In this document: one piece after another, positions 8,288 through 14,814 of the stretch
Layout of the letters: each line of letters starts with the position of its first letter
How positions within the stretch are numbered: the stretch's first letter is position 1
NCBI GenBank assembly: GCA_035528295.1
Contig: DATKYY010000080.1
Coordinates: 1-15,950 of the forward strand
Source of the DNA: G020353235 sp035528295
GTDB taxonomy: Bacteria; Chloroflexota; Dehalococcoidia; Dehalococcoidales; JAUYDJ01
DNA length: 15,950 nt
Reading direction: 5' to 3'
The notes under the pieces: generated by a model
Told to the model about the DNA's origin: nothing
Database searches by the model: none
Seen by the model: only the letters and a program-made list of their open reading frames with translations
Made by a program: the position numbers and the translations under genes

Positions 8288-8295
8288 CCCCCTTT
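8288..8295 (-). promoter_or_regulatory. Ribosome binding site of infC
   Basis: AAAGGGGG on the minus strand. It lies 13 nt before the ATT at 8272-8274 and 10 nt before the adjacent ATA (8275-8277). This is a rather long spacing, but no other purine-rich site occurs nearer. Confidence 0.55.
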
Positions 8296-8358
8296 AAGTG
8301 CGACTGCTTCGTGGTCAAAAACTATATCATATCTAATGAGACTAATCAAATTTTACCC

Positions 8359-10107
8359 TTACTCTCTGGTTCTGTCTCGGATAGCCGCCCCAATGATTTC
8401 TTTGAACTGGTCAAGGGTTTGGCTGGTCAGCTGCTCGCTACCACGCTGGCGAACCGAAACCGTAGCCGCATCCACCTCTTTGTCCCCGACCACCAGCATA
8501 TAGGGTATCTTGGACATCTCCGCCTGCCGGACTTTGAGGTTTACCCTTTCCGAGCGGGTATCAACCTCGGCCCGTATCCCGGCCTGTTTGAGCTCCGTCT
8601 CAAGCCGGTGGGCATAATCAAGGTGCCGGTCCGCCACCGGAATCACGGCTACCTGAACCGGAGCCAGCCATACCGGGAAGGCACCACCGTAGTGCTCAAT
8701 GAGGGAAGCCATAAAGCGTTCCATACTGCCCAAAACGGTGCGGTGCACCATGGCTACCAGGTGCTCCTGCCCATCCTCGCCAACATAGGTCACATTAAAG
8801 CGCTGCGGGAGGTTGAAATCGACCTGAATGGTCGGCCCCTGCCATGCCCTGCCCTGGGCATCCTCCAGTTTAATATCTATCTTGGGCCCATAGAATACAC
8901 CCTGCCCGGGGTCAATAGCGTAATCGATATTCAAGCGTTTCAGGGCTTGCTTCAGGGTATCAGTAGCCTGCTCCCACATCTGGGCAGCACCGGCATACTT
9001 TTCGGGTCGGGTGGAAAGCAATACCTGGTAATTATCAAAGCCAAAAGTGTTTATCATGAAGCGAGCCAGGTCCAGAACCCCGACCACTTCATCTTCCAGC
9101 TGGTCAAAACCGCAGAAAATGTGGGCATCGTCCTGAGTAAAGCCTCTAACCCGGGAAAGCCCGTGCATCACCCCGGAACGCTCATAGCGATAGACCGTGC
9201 CCAGTTCGGCATAGCGCATGGGCAGTTCACGGTAGCTACGGAGCCTGGTCTTATATATCAGGATATGGCCGAGGCAATTCATCGGTTTAATTACATACTC
9301 CTGCCCCTCCACATCCATCGGGCTATACATATTCTCCCGATAGAATTCCCAGTGTCCGCTGGTCTTCCACAAATCCAGCTTGGCAATATGGGGGGTGTAG
9401 ACAATGTCATAGCCCCGCTTAATATGTTCGTCCTTCCAGAAGTCCTCAATGAGGCGGCGAACCACGGCACCCTTGGGGTGCCAGTGAACCAGCCCGGGGC
9501 CGGCTTCTTCGTGAATACTGAACAGGTCAAGCTCCCGACCCAGCTTGCGGTGGTCGCGCTTGGCGGCTTCATCCAGCCTTCTCAGGTGCTCGGCTAGGTC
9601 TTGCTCGGTATCAAAGGCAACACCGTATATTCGCTGCAGCATGGGGCGGGTCTCATCACCTCGCCAGTAAGCCCCGGCAATGCTGGCCAGCTTAAAGGCT
9701 TTAATTTCACCGGTAGCCTCCAGATGCGGCCCGCGGCACAGGTCAACAAAATCTCCCTGGCGGTACAGGCTAACCCGCTCATCCCCAATCTCATCAATCA
9801 GCTCCAGCTTGTAGGGCTGGGCGGCAAATAGCTTTTTAGCCTCTTCTTTGGCCACTTCCTCTCTGCTGAAGGGCAGATTGGCGGCAACTATCTCTTTCAT
9901 TTTAGCTTCAATAACGGGCAAATCATCCGGGATAAGGGGGCGGGGGAGGTCAAAGTCATAATAAAAGCCGTCCTTAATGGCCGGTCCGATGCCGAACTTT
10001 GCCCCGGGGAAGATTGACTGGACGGCGCCAGCCATAACATGGGACGTGGAGTGCCGCATCATTTCTAGCTTCTCTTCAGCAGAGGGTTGTTCTTTACCTG
10101 TTGCCAT
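8359..10107 (-). CDS. thrS: Threonyl-tRNA synthetase lacking the TGS domain
   Basis: Class II synthetase charging tRNA-Thr, 582 residues from the ATG at 10107. The usual bacterial enzyme is about 640 because of an N-terminal TGS (N1) domain; here the protein begins directly at the N2 editing domain, which is complete: HSTSHVMA (H19, H23) and VDLCRGPH (C124, H128), the residues that clear Ser-tRNA-Thr. Catalytic zinc ligands are in place: C278 in PMNCLGH (family consensus PMNCPGH, so a Pro-to-Leu change), H329 in DDAHIFC and H455 in MVHRTVLGS. The anticodon-binding domain is the last 100 residues. TTG (10113), GTG (10110) and ATG (10107) stand in a row after AAGG (10118-10121), so the exact start is uncertain by two codons. 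It is the first gene of the translation unit, preceded by a promoter and a probable attenuator. Confidence 0.97.
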   Translation of the reverse strand: MATGKEQPSAEEKLEMMRHSTSHVMAGAVQSIFPGAKFGIGPAIKDGFYYDFDLPRPLIPDDLPVIEAKMKEIVAANLPFSREEVAKEEAKKLFAAQPYKLELIDEIGDERVSLYRQGDFVDLCRGPHLEATGEIKAFKLASIAGAYWRGDETRPMLQRIYGVAFDTEQDLAEHLRRLDEAAKRDHRKLGRELDLFSIHEEAGPGLVHWHPKGAVVRRLIEDFWKDEHIKRGYDIVYTPHIAKLDLWKTSGHWEFYRENMYSPMDVEGQEYVIKPMNCLGHILIYKTRLRSYRELPMRYAELGTVYRYERSGVMHGLSRVRGFTQDDAHIFCGFDQLEDEVVGVLDLARFMINTFGFDNYQVLLSTRPEKYAGAAQMWEQATDTLKQALKRLNIDYAIDPGQGVFYGPKIDIKLEDAQGRAWQGPTIQVDFNLPQRFNVTYVGEDGQEHLVAMVHRTVLGSMERFMASLIEHYGGAFPVWLAPVQVAVIPVADRHLDYAHRLETELKQAGIRAEVDTRSERVNLKVRQAEMSKIPYMLVVGDKEVDAATVSVRQRGSEQLTSQTLDQFKEIIGAAIRDRTRE

Positions 10108-10119
10108 CACCAATATGCC

Positions 10120-10218
10120 TTAACCCACTAAATAAAACCTCCCACCCTGCTCAGGACGAGAGGCCTCGGCTACCTCCGTTACCGCTACAATATCATAGAA
10201 TAAAGCGTAATCAGCCAT
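10120..10218 (-). CDS. Possible 32-codon leader ORF upstream of thrS
   Basis: A short frame from ATG (10216-10218) to TAA (10120-10122), ending 12 nt before the thrS ATG. The peptide would start MADYALFYDIVAVTEVAEAS and end GGRFYLVG. It begins only about 8 nt after the predicted transcription start and has no clear ribosome site, so translation would be nearly leaderless. The terminator-like hairpin (10138-10163) lies inside codons 19-27, so a translating ribosome would disrupt it. Only one Thr codon is present, which argues against classical threonine attenuation of the leader-peptide kind. It may be a chance frame; the coincidence with the hairpin is the reason for listing it. Confidence 0.35.
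   Translation of the reverse strand: MADYALFYDIVAVTEVAEASRPEQGGRFYLVG
10130..10163 (-). terminator. Intrinsic terminator or attenuator in the thrS leader
   Basis: On the minus strand, positions 10163-10138 fold into an uninterrupted 11-bp hairpin (outer CCTC/GAGG, inner CCT/AGG, several G-U pairs) with a GAGC tetraloop, followed at once by TTTTATTT (10137-10130). It lies between the thrS promoter and the thrS start, so it cannot end an upstream gene and should act as an attenuator. An alternative pairing exists: GGAGG (10173-10177) can pair with CCTCT (10159-10163), the 5' arm of the hairpin, over a 9-nt loop, which would be an antiterminator. Confidence 0.72.
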
Positions 10219-10232
10219 TACCGGCAAGGTCT

Positions 10233-10261
10233 ATTATATCAGGCACGGGTGAGAAGTGCAA
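10233..10261 (-). promoter_or_regulatory. Promoter of the thrS operon
   Basis: Minus-strand -35 TTGCAC (10256-10261) and exact -10 TATAAT (10233-10238) separated by 17 bp. Transcription should begin near 10226, giving a leader of about 120 nt before thrS. The -35 box matches the consensus only in its first three bases. Confidence 0.65.
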
Positions 10262-10277
10262 TCTGCCAGGGCTCGGT

Positions 10278-10307
10278 TTGCCAAGCTCATCATCTTGGCG
10301 TTATACT
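10278..10307 (+). promoter_or_regulatory. Promoter of the ABC exporter operon
   Basis: Plus-strand -35 TTGCCA (10278-10283) and -10 TATACT (10302-10307), 18 bp apart, each five of six bases to the consensus. The start would be near 10314, about 45 nt before the ATPase gene. It diverges from the thrS promoter; the two -10 boxes are about 64 bp apart and the transcripts do not overlap. Confidence 0.68.
10280..10299. promoter_or_regulatory. Inverted repeat inside the exporter promoter, candidate operator
   Basis: GCCAAG (10280-10285) and CTTGGC (10294-10299) form perfect 6-bp arms around an 8-bp spacer. The repeat overlaps the -35 box and fills the promoter spacer, where a bound dimeric regulator would block polymerase. 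No regulator gene is adjacent in the window, so the binding protein is unknown. Confidence 0.5.
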
Positions 10308-10358
10308 AATTCGGGTAATCCCTATGCTTTCCCCACCAATATCGTCTAGGGGAGAAAT

Positions 10359-11342
10359 ATGGCTGATTACATAATTGAAGTTGAAAACCTGGTTAAGAAA
10401 TTCGGTGACCTGGTAGCGGTAAATGATATCAGCTTCAAGGTTGCCCCCGGTGAAATCTTCGGCTTTCTGGGTCCAAACAGTGCCGGCAAGACGACCACGA
10501 TTAACATCCTGTGCACCCTGATGAGACCAACCTCGGGGCGAGCCACCATCAACGGTTTTGATGTGGTGCGTCAGCAGAGCCAGGTGCGTCAATCAATCGG
10601 ACTTGTCTTTCAGGACCCCAGCCTGGATGAGCGACTGAGCGGGTTACAGAACCTGCGCTTCCACGCCATGGTCTATAATGTGCCCTCCTCAGTTCGGGAG
10701 CAGCGTATTGAAGAGATGCTCAACATGATGCAGCTCTGGGACAAACGCCATAACGAGGTACGTACCTATTCCGGGGGCATGAAGCGCCGCCTGGAACTGG
10801 GCCGGGGCCTGCTCCACCGCCCCAAGGTATTGTTTCTTGACGAGCCCACTCTCGGGCTGGACCCGCAGACCCGCAACCGCATATGGGAATACATACTTGA
10901 CCTGCGTCAGCGCGAGGGGGTTACCATTTTCCTGACCACCCACTATATGGACGAGGCACAAAAGGCAGACCGGCTGGCGGTTATTGACTATGGCCGGCTC
11001 ATTGCCATAGACACCCCGGATAAACTGAAAAAGATGGTGGGAAAAGATATCATCTCAGTGAAAACCGCGGACAATAATAGGGCAGCTGATGAGATAAAGC
11101 GGCGCTATCAGACCGAAACCAGACGTGATGGCGATGAACTCATCTTCTCGGTAACCAATGGAGAGGAGTTTCTGCCCAAGTTCATCAAGGAATTTGACAT
11201 CAAGATACAGAGCATCAGCCTGCGCCGCCCCAGCCTGGACGACGTCTTCCTCAAGCTAACCGGGCGGGAGATAAGACAGGAAGAAGTTAGAAGCGCGTTT
11301 AAGGCGATGGTTCGCCAGTATGGACGCCGCCAGCGCCGCTAG
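10359..11342 (+). CDS. ABC exporter ATP-binding protein, DrrA/CcmA-type
   Basis: A 327-residue ATPase that should power the permease encoded next. Walker A is GPNSAGKT (38-45), where most relatives have GPNGAGKT, so the fourth residue is Ser; the essential GK[ST] is kept. The Q-loop is FQDP (Q85), the signature YSGGMKRR (137-144), Walker B VLFLDE (157-162, catalytic E162) and the switch histidine H195 in TTHYMDEA. The C-terminal 100 residues are the extension typical of DrrA-like subunits of ABC-2 exporters. A ribosome site AGGGGAG (10348-10354) lies 4 nt before the ATG. Relatives export drugs, antibiotics or lipids; the substrate here cannot be told. It begins a two-gene operon divergent from thrS. 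Confidence 0.93.
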   Translation: MADYIIEVENLVKKFGDLVAVNDISFKVAPGEIFGFLGPNSAGKTTTINILCTLMRPTSGRATINGFDVVRQQSQVRQSIGLVFQDPSLDERLSGLQNLRFHAMVYNVPSSVREQRIEEMLNMMQLWDKRHNEVRTYSGGMKRRLELGRGLLHRPKVLFLDEPTLGLDPQTRNRIWEYILDLRQREGVTIFLTTHYMDEAQKADRLAVIDYGRLIAIDTPDKLKKMVGKDIISVKTADNNRAADEIKRRYQTETRRDGDELIFSVTNGEEFLPKFIKEFDIKIQSISLRRPSLDDVFLKLTGREIRQEEVRSAFKAMVRQYGRRQRR

Positions 11343-11351
11343 GAGGAAGCA

Positions 11352-12128
11352 ATGAATAACCTGCGGGGAATATATACGATTTGGTACCGGGACATAATTC
11401 GCTTCTGGCGCGACCGGATGCGACTGGTCGGGGCGATAACCCTGCCCCTGCTCTTTCTCTTCGTGTTCGGTCCCGGGCTCAGCACCAGAATGGGACTGCT
11501 TGGCCCCGGCATTGATTTCGCCAAATTTATCTTCCCCGGTATTATCGGCATGACGGTGCTGATGAGTTCGTTTATGGCCGGAGTGTCGGTGGTCTGGGAT
11601 AGAGAGTACGGTTTTCTCAGGGAGGTGCTGGTGGCTCCCATCAGCCGGGTATCGGTAGCCATAGGCAAGGCGCTGGGAGCCGCCACGGTGGCGCTTTTAC
11701 AGGGGATGATAATTATGCTGTTTGCCCCCCTGATTGGCATTTCTCTTTCCGTGTGGACCATGCTGGCACTGCTGCCACTGATGTTCCTGCTCGCCATCTC
11801 CATGGGTTCTCTGGGGGTGCTGCTGGCTACCTACATCAGGTCGGTAGAGGCTTTTCAGGCAGTGATGCAGATGCTGATGTTTCCCATGGTGTTTCTGTCC
11901 GGCGTCTTCTTCCCGCTGGAGGGTCTGCCGCCCTGGATGGATGTCCTGGTTAAGCTGAATCCAGCTACCTACGGCATTGCCCCCATTCGCCAGGTGGTAC
12001 TGGGAGTGCCATCTGAGCTCAGTGTGCTGGGGCACACTATGACGCTATGGGAAAATATCGCCGTGGTGGCCGTGGTCGGGACAGTGGTGATTCTTATGGC
12101 AATGTGGTCCTTCGGCCACCAGGAATAG
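11352..12128 (+). CDS. ABC-2 type exporter permease, DrrB-like
   Basis: A 258-residue integral membrane protein with about six hydrophobic segments (roughly 26-42, 58-80, 104-130, 134-160, 168-188 and 235-253). The cytoplasmic loop DREYGFLREVLVAPISR (83-99) is the conserved ABC-2 permease motif that contacts the ATPase, and LSGVFFPLEGLPPWM (182-196) with LNPATYGIAPIRQ (202-214) is also typical of the DrrB family. AGGAGG (11341-11346), which overlaps the stop codon of the ATPase gene, sits 5 nt before the ATG, so the two subunits are translated together. The gene ends 9 bp from the convergent rubredoxin gene, with no obvious bidirectional terminator between them. The transported substrate is unknown. 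Confidence 0.93.
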   Translation: MNNLRGIYTIWYRDIIRFWRDRMRLVGAITLPLLFLFVFGPGLSTRMGLLGPGIDFAKFIFPGIIGMTVLMSSFMAGVSVVWDREYGFLREVLVAPISRVSVAIGKALGAATVALLQGMIIMLFAPLIGISLSVWTMLALLPLMFLLAISMGSLGVLLATYIRSVEAFQAVMQMLMFPMVFLSGVFFPLEGLPPWMDVLVKLNPATYGIAPIRQVVLGVPSELSVLGHTMTLWENIAVVAVVGTVVILMAMWSFGHQE

Positions 12129-12137
12129 CCGGCTACC

Positions 12138-12299
12138 CTATTCGATTTTCTCGAAATCGCTCTTGTCTGCCCCGCAGACGGGACAGAGCCAGTCTTCGGG
12201 CAGCTTCTCAAACGGTGTCCCTGGCCCAATGCCACTCTCGGGGTCACCTACCGCCGGGTCATAGATGTAGCCGCAAAGAGTACATTTGTATTTCGCCAT
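12138..12299 (-). CDS. Rubredoxin
   Basis: A complete 53-residue rubredoxin: MAKYKCTLCGYIYDP, then GIGPGTPFEKLPEDWLCPVC. The two CxxCG knuckles (C6, C9, C39, C42) bind a single iron, and the aromatic residues Y4, Y11, Y13, F30, W37 and F49 are in their usual places. It is a small cytoplasmic one-electron carrier, in anaerobes often donating to flavodiiron proteins, rubrerythrins or superoxide reductase. AAGGAGG lies 6 nt before the ATG and is embedded in the last codons of the flavin reductase-domain gene, one base of which separates its stop from this ATG. The tight link implies that the two proteins are partners. It is the last gene of the ferritin-suf operon. Confidence 0.97.
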   Translation of the reverse strand: MAKYKCTLCGYIYDPAVGDPESGIGPGTPFEKLPEDWLCPVCGADKSDFEKIE

Positions 12300-12300
12300 C

Positions 12301-12810
12301 TCATTCCTCCTTAATATAGGTAGGAGCTGATTTGGGAGCTGTCCCCCGTTTAATTTGATGATAATACTCGTAGGTCATACACCTGTCTTCGGTTAAAATA
12401 TCGGCATCTATTACCTCACCGATGAAAATGGTATGGGTGCCCACGTCTACTTCCTGAATCACTTTAGCCTCAAGATAAGCGACGGCATTGTCTATCACCA
12501 CCGGAGCTTTTGTCTTGCCTATCTTGTAGTTAACATCTTTGAGTTTATCTATGTCCCGGCCCGACTTGAAGCCGAAGTGACCGATAAAAGAGAGAGGGGT
12601 AGCCTCACAGAGGGCAGCGGCCGAAAAGACTCTGCTCTGCTTGATAAACTGATGGGTTAAGTTATTCTGGTTGATACTTACCGCCACCGTTGGCGGCTCG
12701 GCGGTTACCTGAAATACGGTATTGGCAATTTGCCCGTTAAGCCGCTTTCCCTTTCTGGAGCCGATGATATAGAGACCATAGCTTAGCTTGTGCAGAGCCC
12801 TGGTATTCAT
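12301..12810 (-). CDS. Flavin reductase domain protein (FMN-binding, Hrb-like)
   Basis: A 169-residue protein of the flavin reductase-like, FMN-binding split-barrel family. The opening MNTRALHKLSYGLYIIGS, then NGQIANTVFQVTAEPPTVAVSI and NLTHQFI, strongly recalls the flavin domain of the high-molecular-weight rubredoxin (Hrb) of acetogens such as Moorella, where it takes electrons from NADH and passes them through a fused rubredoxin to a flavodiiron oxidase. Here the rubredoxin is a separate gene directly downstream, so a split form is inferred. The ATG at 12810 lies 2 nt after the stop of the SufB-like gene, with GAAGGAAG inside that gene as the likely ribosome site. The partner enzyme is not in the window unless it is the ferritin-like protein of the same operon. 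Confidence 0.9.
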   Translation of the reverse strand: MNTRALHKLSYGLYIIGSRKGKRLNGQIANTVFQVTAEPPTVAVSINQNNLTHQFIKQSRVFSAAALCEATPLSFIGHFGFKSGRDIDKLKDVNYKIGKTKAPVVIDNAVAYLEAKVIQEVDVGTHTIFIGEVIDADILTEDRCMTYEYYHQIKRGTAPKSAPTYIKEE

Positions 12811-12812
12811 GG

Positions 12813-14048
12813 TTACATGACTTCCTTCTCGCTGGCTTCCACTGCTCGCCTCAGTTCGGTGCTGAGCAGCGACGGTAGTCCCTCAATATCAACGCGGAGA
12901 AAGCCCCTGACGATAGTCGCGGTAGCTTCCTCCCGGCTCAGCCCCCGCGCCATTAAATACTCCACTTCCTCCTCAGCAATCTTACCGACGGCGGCTTCAT
13001 GGGAGAGGTCAATTCCAGCCAGATTGCCCTTAAGCTCAGGAATGGCATGAATTTTGCCACCATCTTCTAAAATCAGCCCCCGACATTCAAGGTGTCCCTT
13101 TACCTCAGGAGCATTACCCTCAATGTAACCGCGGGCAGTGATATCTCCGCCGGTGGTTATCGCCCGGGATACGATTTCAGTCCGGGCTCCCCTGGCATTG
13201 AGTATGACTCGAGAGCCGACGTCCAGTGACGACCCGGCAGCCGCCACCAGAATACTGTTGTACCTCACTATCGCATTCTCCCCGACACAATTAGCCGCCG
13301 GATACATCTGTAGAGAGCGCACCGGCTTCATTAATAGATAGTTGCTTAGAAACAGCCCATCTTCTTCGACCACGGCGGCGGTGCGGGGGCGGACGGCCAC
13401 CTCCGGATTCCAGCTATGTATCATGGTAAAAGTAACCTTGGCGCCTCTTTTTATGTAAAACTCGGAGACACCCAGGTGCAGGCCGGGATCTCTTTTAGAG
13501 GCCGTGGTGCAACCGGTAATGATATGCAGCTCCGAGCCTTCCTCGGCAATGATGATATTGTGGACATTTTGCGCCAGCCTGGCTTTAGCCAGATAGAGGC
13601 AGGCCTGCACCGGGAAAAGCGTTTTACAGCCGGGCAGAGCCCGAATAAAATAACCGTCGTGCTGGTTTAGCTCAACACTAGCCGTATATTTATCCGTGTC
13701 CACCGCTACTGCCTGCCACCAGTAGTCAGCCATCCAGTCATACTTTTCCAAGGCCTGGCTGACCGCCATCACCTCTATCCCCTCCTGCCGGATTGAGCTG
13801 TGGACCAGGGCGTTGTCCACCTGGATAAAAGTGCCTGACCTCTGGCTTATGTCATCCAGCATGACGCCAGCGCCCAGCATCTGTGCCTTGGTTTCAGCCG
13901 GAAGCCCAGCCGGGTCAGCCTGATATGGCTGCTCTTCTGCCGAGCTAACATAGCTATTTAAATCTATGTCCTCGCCCAGGGCAGCCGGTTTATTGGCTGA
14001 TGCCCTGGCTTTATCTTTGAGCGTTTTACTTGATTTTGTCCCAGTCAT
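12813..14048 (-). CDS. sufB: SufB/SufD-family Fe-S cluster scaffold protein
   Basis: A 411-residue member of the SufB/SufD family, the beta-helix scaffold on which Fe-S clusters are built with SufC. The C-terminal core is characteristic: ITARGYIEGNAPEVKGHLEC (303-322), then IDLSHEAAVGKIAEEEVEYL and MARGLSREEATATIVRGF. C322 lies in the region of the essential SufB cysteine and H350 in SHEA is the conserved histidine. At 411 residues it is shorter than E. coli SufB (about 495). A single SufB/D-like gene next to sufC, without sufD or sufS nearby, resembles the reduced SufBC systems of archaea and anaerobes. A longer frame from 14267 would lie in sufC; AGGGAG (14057-14062), 8 nt before the ATG at 14048, supports the shorter one, which overlaps the sufC end by 23 nt. 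SufB versus SufD naming is uncertain. Confidence 0.9.
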   Translation of the reverse strand: MTGTKSSKTLKDKARASANKPAALGEDIDLNSYVSSAEEQPYQADPAGLPAETKAQMLGAGVMLDDISQRSGTFIQVDNALVHSSIRQEGIEVMAVSQALEKYDWMADYWWQAVAVDTDKYTASVELNQHDGYFIRALPGCKTLFPVQACLYLAKARLAQNVHNIIIAEEGSELHIITGCTTASKRDPGLHLGVSEFYIKRGAKVTFTMIHSWNPEVAVRPRTAAVVEEDGLFLSNYLLMKPVRSLQMYPAANCVGENAIVRYNSILVAAAGSSLDVGSRVILNARGARTEIVSRAITTGGDITARGYIEGNAPEVKGHLECRGLILEDGGKIHAIPELKGNLAGIDLSHEAAVGKIAEEEVEYLMARGLSREEATATIVRGFLRVDIEGLPSLLSTELRRAVEASEKEVM

Positions 14049-14793
14049 CCGGTATTCTCCCTTTCTGGCATTTGACACAGTGCTCGTAACCCACCTCTCT
14101 AACCGTGGCCAGAATCTCATGGGGGTCACCCTCACAGGCGAGCTGGCCATCATACATAACATAGCCGGTGCGGGCGTTAACGTAGTCCAGAATATGCCCG
14201 GTGTGGGTAATGAGAAGCCCCATGCACTTACGGTCATGAATGGGGCAGCTTTTTTCCAGAAGCCCATTTATCATGTCACCGATAAGGACAATATTTACCA
14301 GGTCAACACCGGACTCCGGCTCATCCAGCAGGACCAGCTGCGGTCTCTGTGCCATCAACTGCATTAACTCAGAGCGCTTTATTTCCCCTCCCGAGAACCC
14401 GTAATTTATCTCTCTATCCAGAAAATCAGCCAGGTCTGCCTTTACCGACAGTCGGTCTATCTCCTCCTCACTGGCCTTCTTTCTGAGACAGGCGGCGAGC
14501 ATATCCCGCGTCTTGACACCACGCACCACCGGGGGACGCTGGAAGGATATACCAAAGCCGAGACGGGCCCGCTCGTCAGGGGGCAGCTTGGTTATATCAC
14601 GCTCATTAAAGAAGATTTTACCTTTGGTCACCTTGTATTTGGGAAAACCCATTATCGTCATCAATAAGGTGGTCTTGCCGCTACCGTTAGGCCCGAAGAG
14701 AATGTGTGTCTCCCCGGTGCCGATGTGCAGGTTTATGTCGTGCAGAATTTCTTTACCCTCCACGGCAACACTCAGTTGCTTAATCTCCAGCAT
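14026..14793 (-). CDS. sufC: SufC-type Fe-S assembly ATPase with extra cysteines
   Basis: A 255-residue soluble ABC-type ATPase that drives the SufB-like scaffold. Walker A is GPNGSGKT (34-41), Q-loop Q85, signature FSGGE (133-137), Walker B LVLLDEPES (153-161) and switch histidine H197 in ITHTGHILDY. The DEPESGVDL and ITHTG wording is that of archaeal and anaerobe SufC rather than the E. coli type (LDETDSGLD). Cysteines not usual in E. coli SufC occur at 183, 190, 220 and as a C-terminal CVKC pair (239, 242). The ATG at 14793 is preceded by GGGAGG (14802-14807) at 8-nt spacing; a GTG at 14802 overlaps that site and is unlikely. The gene follows the ferritin-like gene by 21 nt and overlaps the next gene by 23 nt. 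Confidence 0.94.
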   Translation of the reverse strand: MLEIKQLSVAVEGKEILHDINLHIGTGETHILFGPNGSGKTTLLMTIMGFPKYKVTKGKIFFNERDITKLPPDERARLGFGISFQRPPVVRGVKTRDMLAACLRKKASEEEIDRLSVKADLADFLDREINYGFSGGEIKRSELMQLMAQRPQLVLLDEPESGVDLVNIVLIGDMINGLLEKSCPIHDRKCMGLLITHTGHILDYVNARTGYVMYDGQLACEGDPHEILATVREVGYEHCVKCQKGRIPDDWDKIK

Positions 14794-14814
14794 ATTGCCC
14801 ACCTCCCTGGCTAT

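Noticed and set aside
8179..9597. A 472-codon open frame on the plus strand opposite infC and thrS
   Set aside because: It is antisense to a clearly conserved thrS gene, its product resembles no family I know, and long antisense frames are common opposite GC-rich coding sequence.
10107..10261. T-box riboswitch upstream of thrS
   Set aside because: The leader is only about 120 nt, too short for stem I and specifier loop, and the TGGNACCGCG core is missing. The AGGGTGG string lies in the 3' arm of the hairpin, not where a T-box would be.
12143..12159. Inverted repeat CGATTT/AAATCG as a shared terminator between the permease and rubredoxin genes
   Set aside because: The stem is AT-rich and only 6 bp, lies within rubredoxin codons, and no T-tract follows it on either strand.
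14048..14267. A longer start for the SufB-like protein adding 73 residues
   Set aside because: The added part lies in the sufC coding region in another frame, does not look like SufB, and a good ribosome site precedes the ATG at 14048.
14793..14802. GTG start of sufC at 14802
   Set aside because: It overlaps the GGGAGG site that serves the ATG at 14793, and has no ribosome site of its own.
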